Below, in pieces: positions 10,930 through 21,197 of a DNA stretch of 64,000 bases. The first letter of the stretch is position 1; each line of letters starts with the position of its first letter. Made by a program: the position numbers and the translations under genes. Source of the DNA: Collybiopsis luxurians FD-317 M1 (taxonomy: Eukaryota > Basidiomycota > Agaricomycetes > Agaricales > Omphalotaceae); assembly GCA_000827265.1 (NCBI GenBank), contig KN834784.1, positions 169,719 to 233,718 on the forward strand, given 5' to 3'. Under the pieces are notes generated by a model. The model made no database searches and was not told where the DNA came from. It saw only the letters and a list, made by a program, of their open reading frames with translations.

Positions 10930-11720
10930 TGATTTTTTGGGAGCCGAATGGAAGTTATCACACACCTGGTACAAAGTCGTTACCCCACTCGGTACCGATA
11001 CCCGTGTGTCTGCGTCCAGGCGGTAAAGGTTTTGAAACTAATCTTAGGCAGGGTTCTTGTACATGTCCGTCTCCAAACTATAATAGGCATCACGGGAGGT
11101 AAGAATCGACTCAGTGATAGGGACGTCTGACTTACGTGCATGGACTTTACAGATTGTGCAAATATAACCCCTTGCCGATATCCTTCTGGACCTCGGATTA
11201 AAAAATCGGAGGAACCAGGGTTAAAATCGATGAAAAACCCTCCACGAAGACGTTTACGCCCAAAGTACATCTCTTTGATGGGGAGCGTCTTGGATTCTGC
11301 TAGAGAAACATTCACACCGGTTCTCGAAGGTAGTGCCATGGAGAAAAACTATGCAAGGTTTGAGAGACTGGCAGGGACAAGGGATGAAAGACGAACTCGA
11401 GATGCGTTCTTTTTCTTTAGCCAGGATATACCCACTCCGTCGGGTAAATTTGTAGAGCCCTTGGTAAGAATACCACTCGAAGTTGGGAGATTAGGGTGAG
11501 ATGAACGTGGTTTTGCGGCATACGAATCATCATTTTCAGAAGTGGAAGATACAGATGCTTGCTGACTACCTATAATTATTCATTCGTTAGACCCAAATGA
11601 AAGATAGTTAAGTCAGGCGTACGCACCGTGAAGCGTTTTCTGGCGCTTTATTAACCGATTCCCCTCATTCTCCAATCCATCCGCATGCGACCCATATGAT
11701 ATTTGCTTCGAAACAATGAG
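10930..11720 (-). pseudogene. Second copy of the small minus-strand gene at 2109-2512, frame broken
   Basis: It shares the LENE-NRLIKRQKT block, the GPEGYRQG block and the QSVKSMH donor with the first copy. In the final exon an indel (ccgcctgg versus tacctgg in copy I, near 11020) puts the conserved end out of frame. It is therefore probably a dead copy; it is also antisense to a plus-strand frame at 11140-11499 that I do not regard as a gene. Confidence 0.35.
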
Positions 11721-11779
11721 TATCCTCCACGATTTTCATTGGGGGATAGAGCAACATACATTAGAGGGAACTAGTATTG

Positions 11780-12760
11780 GATGATGTGGTCGTTTCATTG
11801 ACATGGTTTCCGGTAAATGGTCGAATGGAAAATGGGACCGAGCGAACGAATTGCTGCCGTCTAAAGTCTTCATAGTCGAGATCGCTGTTGAGGGCGAAGA
11901 TTAGGACTATTTTCTGAGGTAGAAGTAGCGGTATGCCCATACTTTACTCAAGATATTCACGCGATGCGAGAAGGTGCTCGCCACGAAAGTGGTGGTAGCG
12001 GTCAACAAGGGTTATGAGCCAGCGCGCGTGCACGCGTTATTCACGAGCGGAAGATTAGCGCCCAAACGATCACCGTTTCGTTGCTCAGCAAGCACTGTAC
12101 CCTGGAACGATTGGGGCGCTCAAACAATTTGCGCTTTCTAACTGACAAGTACTGTCAACGATGCTCCAGTTATCGAATACTAAAATCCTAGTGACGACCC
12201 GCCGATTCTCATACCTTGGATGTCCCGCAGCAGCAGCAGCAGCAACTTAAAGATAAACGAAGCTGGGAGTACTTAAGTAAAGATAGAGCTCGTTGAGTAT
12301 TTGAGATATTAGCAGCTCTTGTCTTCTCCCACACTAGAGCCTCCGATGAACTCAGCGTAATGGTTGACCAGAAACATACTCAAACTACTCCTCCGACTCT
12401 CCTGTTTTTCGTGCTACCATCGTCCGAGAAAACGACTCTCTGGACATTCCCACCGCGCATTAAAGCACCTCATGTTCACTTGCTCTCAAATTCATCCTTC
12501 GAGAAGATCTAGTTCCAGAAAGGTTGAAGTTTACGAAGGAGCCTTACGTTCAGTTCAAGGCACCATTGTACTGAGATGTCCTGGATTGTTCAAAGGCGTT
12601 GAAAATGAGGTACAGGAAATAGCCTACCTAGTTTTAGAGCGTTGCGGAGAATGTTTCCTAAGGCCGTTCAAGATGCTTCCAATCGAAGTTAGGTGCGCAG
12701 CGGTCAGTCATTACCTATTAGTATACATTGAAACTTTTGGGGTGACAAATTTCTCGAGCG
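11780..12760 (+). pseudogene. Truncated kinase-like gene, copy II
   Basis: Positions 12340-12700 match exon 1 of the intact gene at 15266, including EVYEGALRSVQGTIV and LVLERCGECF. The start codon region is absent, and everything after exon 1, including the catalytic loop, is missing. The upstream motif shared by all three copies is present at about 12020-12065. A short (agc)n repeat occurs at about 12228-12244. Confidence 0.6.
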
Positions 12761-12774
12761 TGGGCGGCGGAATC

Positions 12775-12910
12775 CAGCCAAGTATACATCTCACGAGCTA
12801 GCACAATCCCCGTCAGCTCTGCCTTCTGTCTCGGTCCGGTCAAACCTTTAGGTTTATTGCATCCACTCTGGAGGTTCAATTGGCTCACCCTGGACTCAGG
12901 ACTTTCGATG
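12775..12910 (-). pseudogene. Remnant of the 3' end of an M-family gene
   Basis: This stretch matches the last exons of M1 (about 3790-3930): the reverse complement of the region coding SLAREMYxLL, then the intron and the FLQSPE exon edge. Nothing of the rest of an M gene follows, so only the tail remains. It sits where an M gene would be expected after kinase-like copy II, supporting a unit of kinase-like gene + M + P. Confidence 0.55.
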
Positions 12911-13575
12911 GGCTTAGGTTAGAATGCGCCACATTGCCGATCCCGAAAGGTTTGGCGCCTTTCAAGAATCCGCTTGGCCTGCTGTAATCAATCTATTGGT
13001 TTTGTGACTGTACCTATGTTCATTGAACATCCTTTGACCTCTTTTCTTTGCTTTCTCCTAACTTTTAGCCCCCCTTCGTCTGGTCTCAACCTGCTGCTTG
13101 ATTTGCCTGAAGATATGCATAACTTACTGAATCGAATATCAGCCAATCATCCGAGCAGACATATGCCTGCATTATTTCCCCAATATTACCCTAAACCAAC
13201 AAGATCCGAATGCCTTAGAAAATTCCGTTGTGCCAAGTGTGTTGGACTAGTTTCGACCCCCCAGTTGGTTGGTTTAATAACTTAAAGTTCCGACTGTCAG
13301 TCAGCCAATTCGAAGTTCCTGATATCCTTCGAAGGCTATGCACAGTCTTCACAGTCTTGGCACAGTCTGTGTATAGAGAAATGTCTTGGGCCGGGAACCA
13401 ATGTATAGAGGGTGTGCGTGAATTGACGCGTCAAAGACAAATTATGTATTCGAATTCCGTTCTACCTTCTTGACAGTGGAGACTGTTCTTTGATTTGGGA
13501 ATACGTCCAAGCCCCATTAGTGTTTCAGGGCATAAACGGATGCCAAAAGCTCGGTCTTAGATTTCGCTGAGTTGG

Positions 13576-13583
13576 TATAAATA
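13576..13583 (+). promoter_or_regulatory. TATA box of the small secreted protein gene
   Basis: TATAAATA lies about 62 bp before the ATG at 13645, with a CT-rich stretch in between. Confidence 0.5.
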
Positions 13584-13644
13584 TACACCCCCTTCTTAGA
13601 TCCAGCCTCTTCAGCTCCGCGCCCGACTCAAGCTTGATTCCAAT

Positions 13645-14123
13645 ATGTTCGTTGGAAAATTCTGTTCTTTCCTGTTCGTTCTCTCCGCCTTCAGCCTGGT
13701 TATGGTAAACGCCAACCCTGCACCACAAGATGAAGGAGGCTTGGGCCCTGGAGAAACCTGTTAGTCTTCAAGTTCTTCAGTTAAGCCTTCACTTGGTTCT
13801 AGCTTCACTAACCGTTATTCTGCTAGGTGGTACCATCGTCGGAACCGTATGTATTGATTCGCTGTTTCTGAAACCCCGCGTCACTAATGTTGGCACACCA
13901 CTGTTGGGTCCGATAGCAACCATGTTAGTTCAGAGTTAACGTCTATTGAAAATCTTTCAGCTCACGATTATTCACAGGTATCGCAGGTTACAAATGCTGT
14001 TACATATCACCCGATAACGGAATGTAGGTCCTAGGTCCTTATATGTTGAACAACGCGACGCCAAAGCCGATTCATAATTTTACTAGCTGTGTGCGGAACA
14101 ATTCATACCGCCAGTGCCTTTGA
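13645..14123 (+). CDS. Small secreted cysteine-rich protein, 73 residues, 4 exons
   Basis: Proposed exons are 13645-13759, 13827-13850, 13978-14023 and 14087-14123, all phase-consistent (115+24+46+37 = 222 nt). The protein starts with a clear signal peptide (FCSFLFVLSAFSLVMVNANP), then a short Asp/Gly/Pro linker. A cysteine-rich end carries CGTIVGTVC, AGYKCCYISPDNGICV and a final Cys three residues from the stop. A 'CC...DNG.C' pattern near the C-terminus is common in small secreted proteins of agaricomycetes, some of which are induced during host or substrate contact. Two exons are very short (24 and 46 nt). A TATA box lies 62 bp upstream. The role is unknown; a disulfide-stabilised effector-like or wall-associated protein is plausible. 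Confidence 0.6.
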
Positions 14124-15265
14124 AGGTTTATATCACTTCTGCAAGCTAAGGTAGGTGCAAACCTCGATTGGCGGCATGTATCGCTCAACAGATCTAATTC
14201 GTTCCTTTATCAAGGGTCATCGTAATTAGTCGATATATGTGTGTAGTGTTGTAGAATACAGGACCTACTATTGCTAAGTATATCGCAATGACACTGAGAT
14301 TGCCCTTGAGTTACATACTTAACTATCAGTAATTGCGGATTGAAAGTGCTTCTTTCCGGGTGTTGAGTACGGAGTTATGATGCTCCGTACAACTAGCTTT
14401 TACAACTAGCTTTGACACTTCCCGATTCAAGTATTCTCTCTTTTGTTTACCTCCGCTCACAGTGCTTGATTACATATTAACTGTACAGTTACTACGATAT
14501 ACCGCAGCCACCGCGTACCGCCCACCTCAGTTGTTCTACTACCAACTGAGGTGAGCTATACCATATTCTCCAGTACATATTGGTACTATCTCAATTCTAG
14601 GGATAATTCGTCGACTTTCACACCTTGCACGTCCTGTTGCAAGCAGAGTCGGAGTATTTAGGTGATGATACAACTCTATAAGTGTGACGCGAGCACGTGG
14701 TATTCACGAGCGGCAAATTAGCGCCCATAATTAGCGCCTAAGAGTCCATCTCCCGCTTCATTTTGTTATTCATGTCAGTGCTAGGACGATTGAGCCGCTT
14801 GGCCTGACGGTCGCGGATCGTCAGAGAGCTTCCAATCTTGCAGCGCCGATCCGCCTACTTTTTCACCTTGCACGTCCTGCTGCGGCTTGGAGGTATGTAA
14901 GCAGAGCTAGGGGTGGTGCTGATGATGGAGCTCGTTATGTACCAACATGTCAGCACTATTTTTATGGCGATGAAATGTCTGCCTACTCCCGCACATCACA
15001 CAAGCTTTGAAGGTAGAATATCCTTATGTCGCCTATATCCCTTCAATCAAATATTAACTCCGCCTTTGATCCTGAGTATGGATGACAATCGTACAGGTTG
15101 TGAACTGCCTATTTGAGCACTCCAGCTCGGCATCTACAAACTAGCGGATGTAATTTGGAGCCGGAGCAAGGAAAACTCATCGCATCAAACTGCCCGCTCC
15201 ACTCTTTGACCTAACCGCATATATACTATAAAGCATGACTCGAAACCCATTCATCCTCTGCCAAG
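14124..15265. other. Intergenic region with duplicated promoter block
   Basis: There is no convincing gene. The stretch at about 14690-14750 repeats the motif seen before the other kinase-like copies (gcgagcacgtgg, attcacgagcgg, ttagcgccc). A local inverted pair (ccacctcagttg / caactgaggtg) occurs near 14521-14555. A TATA-like tatatactataaag lies at about 15220-15233, in front of the kinase-like gene. Confidence 0.45.
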
Positions 15266-16185
15266 ATGTCCCCCAAGACTCTCCGCGTTCAATTCCCTAT
15301 CGAACACTGGCCTGGATGGCATATACCTTCGCTCATTCTGCGACAATCTTCGTGCAATCCTGAACCTGGAGCCTCTTCCGAGCTCAGCGTGACGGTCGAG
15401 ACGGAAACTTACTCGGACTACGCCTCTGATTCTCCTGTCTTTCGCGCCACTATTGTACGGGACAACAGCTCACTGAATACTCTTACACCGGCCCTGGCAT
15501 GTTCTCTTGCTCTCAAATTTGCCCTTCGAGAGGATCTAGTAGAAGATCTAGCCAAAGAGGCCGAAGTTTACGAAGGAGCCTTACGTTCAGTGCAAGGTAC
15601 CATTGTACCCAGATGCTATGGATTCTTCAAAGGTTTTGGAAACGAGGAACAGCAAATAGCCTGTCTAGTTTTAGAACGTTGGGGAGAATGTCTACGAAAG
15701 CCGTTTGAGACACTTCCAGTTGAAGTCAGGTACGTACGCACGGTCAGTCGCTACTTACCTTTTCGTGCACATTGAATCTCTTTGGACACATTTACGAACC
15801 CTGGTGTAAGAATGCGGATACTGAATGGTCTTTGTGAACTTCATCGATGCGGTTTGCACCACTGCGATGTGAGTGTCTCTCCCACTACTCAATTTCCGCC
15901 TCGTAGTTAGAGTTTACACTCATCTCTTCCCTCCATCCCCCCTCAACTTTGTAGTTCGCAGAACGAAACGTTCTGGTCCATGGTGACGACATCCGCTTGA
16001 TTGACTTTGATCAATCTGAATACCACAACTGCGATTGGGACGCTACGATCAAATTTCGACCGGTAGGAATTGAAAAGCGAACACCAGATGTAAATCGTGA
16101 CGAGTTTGGGTGTCCTACTTTACGAGAAATAGTATGTCGATTTGATATGGAGAATTGGGGATCAGGAAATACCGTGTACGTCTAA
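15266..16185 (+). CDS. Kinase-like protein, intact copy, 3 exons, 250 residues
   Basis: Exons are 15266-15729, 15811-15868 and 15955-16185, and all phases agree. The N-terminal lobe carries an ALKFALRED block (candidate ATP-binding Lys), then KEAEVYEGALRSVQGTIVP and ACLVLERWGE. The C-terminal lobe has the catalytic loop split by an intron: HRCGLHHCD followed by ERNVLVHGDDIRLIDFDQ, giving HxD...N and a DFD in place of DFG. This is the layout of the small fungal protein-kinase/aminoglycoside-phosphotransferase-like proteins expanded in agaricomycetes. The chain is short for a full kinase and ends soon after the metal-binding motif, so activity is uncertain. It is the only intact copy of three in the array and lies upstream of M3/P2. 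Confidence 0.7.
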
Positions 16186-16804
16186 ATCGGAATGAACCAT
16201 TGGACTGTTTTAGGCCTCCTTGGTCTTTTGCTTGGGTGATCTGGAAAGAAATCCGAAATACTAGTCATGTTAGCTTTCCAGCACTCGACGCCTCAAAGCT
16301 GATTCGAGCGCGAAGTTGGAGTAGTTATGACCGCTTTGATAATCATTCGTCGGGCAATTTTCTTAGTTCATACCGCTTAAGTAGTACAAATCATACGTGT
16401 ATGCACTGCACACGACTTGACCAAATCAATTTTTCCAAATCCAAAACTGTACGTGCTTTGTACAAAAAGAAGTGCGATAGGGATGTAATCCCAAATCATA
16501 CATGACCCACTGGTATCTATAGGTATGTGTGAGGATATTTAGGGAAAGGCATTCGGCAGATCTCCACTTTACAGACAAGGTAAATTCCTATCAAAGTCAG
16601 TGACTGAAGGCAAGGAGCATTTCAAAAAAGGAATAATCGAGAATCGAGAATCAAGAATGTAGTTAGGATGAGAAAGGTAAGCATGCATACACCGTCCGTT
16701 TGGATCAGCTCCGGATCGTTCACCTTTAGTTTGGAACCAATGGAGTAAGAGATAAAAACGTACTTATTTGATAAGAACAGCCCATCTCACGGCAGTAGTA
16801 TCTC
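16186..16804. other. Intergenic, no gene seen
   Basis: The region holds the 3' flank of the kinase-like gene. A frame at 16155-16505 overlaps the end of that gene in another frame and shows no family pattern. No repeat or RNA gene was recognised. Confidence 0.4.
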
Positions 16805-18557
16805 TTACAATTGAGTTACAAAATTTTCGAGCGCATGATCCAATAAAGTATACATTCCACGAGCCAGGGAAATCTCCTCAAGCGCGTTGATCCTCTTGGC
16901 TCGGTCCTGTCAACGTTGCAGTATATTCTATCATCTCTAAAAGTTCGAGTGGCACTTACTTTGCAATCAGGACTTTGGAGGAAGGCGACATGATTGTCTA
17001 CTTCTTCCTTCACCTATTCATTATGAGTTAAGGCACGCCCAATGAATGCTCAAACTCACTGCCTTAGCCACATTCGCGGAAATCTCAAGCCTCGGAACGA
17101 TAAAGGAAATCTTGAGCTCGAGTTCAGAGGCAAAATATACAATACTATGCCAGCGATCCTGGTCACTCTTCGACTTTTCCTGCAGGCGGACTTGCTCATC
17201 TAACTGTTTGCGTTTTTCTATGAGCTTGTTTTCGTAACCTTGGTGCGATCCATTATCGGAGTTTGCCCATGCATGAATGAAGTAGCTCACCCTCTTTGGT
17301 CTCGGCGGCATCCCACAAAGACTTGAATTCAGCCATCGCTTCAACCTCGGCGTTCTGGGGATCATTTGAGTCATCTCCTTCCATTTCCATTGGAGAAGAC
17401 AGAAGAGAAAGAAGATTCGTCGCATCTTCATTGTTACTATCTTCCTTCTTCTGATCGCCTTGGCCATGCTCCTCATCATCCTTCCTATCGTTGTCTTTCT
17501 TATCTTCTTCCTTGGTGTCTTTTTGGGTAAGCGTACCGCCTTGAACAAGGCCTTTCTGGAAGCGCGCATTGTGTTGGTTTAATTCCGAAGGGATGATCAA
17601 GGACTCACTATTGCGCGAACGAGGGCCTGAGGACCACATGCGAGGAGTAGCGGCACTTTGTGTGAGTAGCCGTTCAGTCCAAATGCTTTGAACACATCCG
17701 GCACCAATTCTTCTATCTGAACTGCCAGTTAAAATAGACGGAAATTACAGCAGATGCACACTTACAAGACTTGCAGACCTAATGATTCAGGTTGCATCTT
17801 TAAAGAGATTGCATTTGCACCGTGCACTTCCAAACTTACATGTCGTTCTTCTTCTCAAGCTCCTCAATCTCCTCCTTGAGCCTCTGGATGTCACCGTTGG
17901 ATGCCTCCGCAATTGCAAGCTTATCATTGCACCCTTGTATGATGGCCTGAACTATGTCAAACATTGAATCAAATTTTATGTCGGGAGTTTTAATGCCAGC
18001 CAGTCTCTGTGGGAATTAGAGTACAGTCAGCCCCCGAATCAGAAAAGAACAGCAGGATGCTCATACCTCGGAAAAGCCCTCAAACTCAGCGAGTACGTCC
18101 TCGTCTGATTCTTCCGCTGCCATTGGAGCCCATAATTTTACGAATGCTTTTGACTAATCTAGAAGCTTTGCTGCGATGAAGAACTCTTCACTCACGATGA
18201 GTTACATTGATCTTCATTTCCCCTACGGTATCTCTAATGAGTCGAATATGTGCCCTGCATTTCTAGGCCGACAGTTATTGTAAGTGTTCTGGTCAGTAAA
18301 ACTCAAAATCTTACCACCTCCTCCGCTTTCCAGGCCTCAAGGCTGAATTTTTTGTGCAGGTTTACGGATGTACTCTTTTGAAGGAGCAAGGAGTGCAGCT
18401 CTTCGACGCAATTGAGCATAGACTTGATATCATCACCTAGCTCCTTGACCTCCTTCATGAAAGCTTGTTGCCGGGAACCATTGATGACATCCAAGATGCC
18501 TTCAGCGAGGTCTGTAGCTGCATTTTTGGAATATGGAGGTGCGACTTCATTCGTCAT
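16805..18557 (-). CDS. M-family long alpha-helical protein 3 with acidic insert, divergently paired with P2
   Basis: ATG is at 18557-18555 and TAA at 16807-16805. It follows the same exon plan as M1: start block TNEVAPPYSKNAATD, the LGDDIKSMLN helix, a mid-chain coiled coil near 17830-17960, the mildly hydrophobic segment around 17640-17680, a KLIEKRKQLDEQVRLQ coil and the conserved end SLARGMYTLLDHALENFVTQL. It differs by a long Asp/Glu/Lys-rich low-complexity insert (KEEDKKDNDRKDDEEHGQGD, about 17440-17520) in the mid region. It starts 224 bp from P2 on the other strand. The putative role is the same as M1/M2: partner of a P protein in a two-component complex. This is an inference from architecture. 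Confidence 0.5.
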
Positions 18558-18781
18558 GGGGGTCTATGGCGATAAACGGGAATGTGCCTTATCTTAAGCC
18601 ATCTTCCCCATCTCACGTTTCATCCGTGGAAGTTTGACCACCTGAGATGTTTAATGGTGTACTCCGTTCCTGTCTCTGTTTCTATCTCAACAGCTATCTG
18701 TCGACCATGTGAAAACGAGCAAACATACAAAACACTAATTGCATCCCCCTTCTGATCCTCAGGTCTTTTCATACTCTCGCC
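18558..18781. promoter_or_regulatory. Divergent intergenic region between M3 and P2
   Basis: The 224-bp spacer between two start codons is nearly the same length as the M2/P1 spacer. A shared promoter is inferred; no element was identified. Confidence 0.45.
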
Positions 18782-20453
18782 ATGGCTCAGACCAGGTTGC
18801 TAATCCCTGCCATACCTATCAATAACATTCAGTCTAAAGTACTCAAGGGCATATCCAATAGTGGCCTGAAACAATTTTTGACCACTACTCAATGGTCATT
18901 TCCCCAGAAAGATGCAATGTACACCTTCGAAAAAGTCTGCCTAGACCCCACGCTCGCAGAAGCATTCCAGGAGAAATTCTCCCAGGAGCTGAAGAAGAAT
19001 GAGACTCGTGAATTTATGGACCAGGAATTGGAAGCTCTCACTGAGACTGTGCTTCGCATTAAACAAGACTTCGAGCAGGTTTCAGGCAATCTCCTCCGAC
19101 TCGACGAGCGAAACATCAAGAACAAACAGGCCGGTTGGTCTGGAGTCAATCGCATGATGCCTCCAATCCCTCTCCACCAAGAGTGGAAGAAATTTCAGAA
19201 GGTAAGGATTCGGCAATACATACTTACTTCGTTGTTTTGTCTTTCTGATATCCTGAGTCAGAAATTTAACGGCTTGCTGACCGAGTCAAAAGGAACAGCA
19301 GAAAAGGCCTTTTATCAGGTCCTACGTTCGTCTTATTGTTTTGACAAAATCATTCACCTCTCTGACTTATCGCAAAGGGTATCGCAAAGTTATCTTAGAG
19401 ATGGCGGCGAACTCGTCGATTTCTAAGGACGACGTTTTAACTGAGCTTCATGATTTCATTGAGGTGAACTCCTTCCTCACCTGGTGTAGAGGTCGATGAT
19501 CAACTGTCTTGTTAGGTTATTGAACGCTTGCGCAGCGAGGGCGCTCAGCTCAGCGATAACTTCGACGGTCTTCGTAGCGAGATCGGCAATTTCAAATCTC
19601 TAATGCAGATCACCATCGGAGACTCAATTGAAAATGATGATCCGGAGATCCAAGACGTCGAAGGCAAAATTCAGGGCGTACAAGCAGAACTGGCCAAGTA
19701 CCAAGCTATGGTATGAATATCCATACTCCATCATACTCGCTCATCCATTTTCGTGACCGTATAGGCTACTGCTGGTTGGGTTTCCCTAGGTAAAGCAGTG
19801 ACTACGGGTGCAGGAATTGGAATGGCGACAGGGCTGGGACTTGCAGCGATGACACCCGTAGGATACATCCTTGCTGTTATTGTAAGTTACATCTATAACT
19901 TATCCGGTTGCATAACGAGGGATCTTATATCATATAGGAGGCTGCCCATGCTGCTCTAGGAGGCCTCATCTCGGGTATTGTGAATGAGGTTAAGAAAAAA
20001 AGTGAGCAAGATGGGATTCGTACTCGAGCACAAATCATTGTTAATCATGAATTGTAGAGTTTCAGTACCAGCTCAGTCAGCTGCACAAGAGACTCGATAT
20101 TCTGAAGAATCAACAGAAGGATATCAATGCGCTCAAAACTCTTTTCGCTAAAACTGAGGGGCAAGTCACAGATATTTGCAATTCTATCAACACTATTGCT
20201 CGGATCTGGGCCATTGTACGTGAATTACACCAGTATATCTTCCCCAATAATCTCTTGTTTACAGCTTAAGCTCGAAGCCAATACGTTGAAGAGCGCACTA
20301 GATGACTCCACCATTGCAAGGACCAAGCCTGGGCTGATTGCGCAAATTAAATTGGCGCAGGCACAATGCGAGGTTCTAGAGGCACACCTTCAAACGTATG
20401 CTACAAAGATGGCTACAGTGGACACAGACTATCAAGCTCTTATTCAATATTAA
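18782..20453 (+). CDS. P-family alpha-helical protein 2 with central membrane hairpin (putative pore-forming subunit)
   Basis: ATG is at 18782 and TAA at 20451-20453, with about eight exons and the same exon order as P1. The helical N-terminus (ELEALTETVLRIKQDFEQVS) is closely similar to P1. The middle carries the hydrophobic pair (GIGMATGLGLAAMTPVGYIL, then AHAALGGLISGIV), encoded around 19770-19990. The C-terminal helices keep the ICNSINTIARIWAI block and end in a Gln/Leu-rich coil. The helix-hairpin-helix layout resembles HBL/NHE-type and XaxAB/YaxAB-type alpha-pore-forming proteins. There is no signal peptide, which would suit storage in cells and release on damage. The sequence relation to bacterial families could not be tested here. 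Confidence 0.55.
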
Positions 20454-21197
20454 TGGGTGTGCCGCATCAATGGATCACTCTTTGAGGTAAGTCTCCGCCT
20501 CCCTCAGGATAAAGTTCAAAGAGAACTGATAAGTGCGATACTTACATGATTGAGTCAGCCGAAGGACTCGGAATAACACGATGCTACGAAAGCTATAAGC
20601 TCTCTTTTCTCGTCCTCGTCTACTACCGGATTCTGTAACATCCTACCCGACTTCGTATCCTGCATAAATAATATCAGGTAAAACACATGTAATCAAAATT
20701 TTGTATGAATATGAATCTACGTGCCGTCGCGGTGTCAACAAAAATGTGAATTTAGTGCAAAATCTCGCTATGGTGTAGTTCACCTAGTGCAAATGGAGGG
20801 AGCCGCACGTTTGCCGCGAGTTCGGCCAGAAGTCCGGCAAAGAGTGCCGTGGGGTGCCATTGGACTGACAGTAGTATTGAGTGCCGAGCGCCGAACCGCA
20901 GAGCTTTTTCCGTGATGTACCATGAATAATGCTTCGAAAATAGACGAACTTCAAATATTTTCAATATCATTATCGGTTTTCCCGCCTACTCCACTCGAGG
21001 GCTGTTTGCTTATTCGTCCGGTCGCTTCTCACGACGTAACAACGTTCCTTTACGATAAATGTTCTTGAAAAGTTTTCGCTGTTGCGGTAAATTATTTTTT
21101 TTAATGCTAATATATACTCCGTATGTATAAAGTTAAAAAATTAGAAGAAAAGGAATGTGCAGGAGTCTGTCTATCTGCATCTCGCCTCCCTAAGGCC
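20454..21197. other. Intergenic, no gene seen
   Basis: A moderately GC-rich block at about 20750-20920 has an open frame (20721-20915) without any recognisable family. A TA-rich stretch follows at about 21085-21130. No RNA gene or repeat was confirmed. Confidence 0.4.

Noticed and set aside
11140..11499. Plus-strand 119-codon frame
   Set aside because: It is the antisense of the better conserved minus-strand block (GPEGYRQG, QSVKSMH).
20721..20915. GC-rich frame with Arg/Pro-rich translation
   Set aside because: Composition-driven open frame without homology pattern or splice context.
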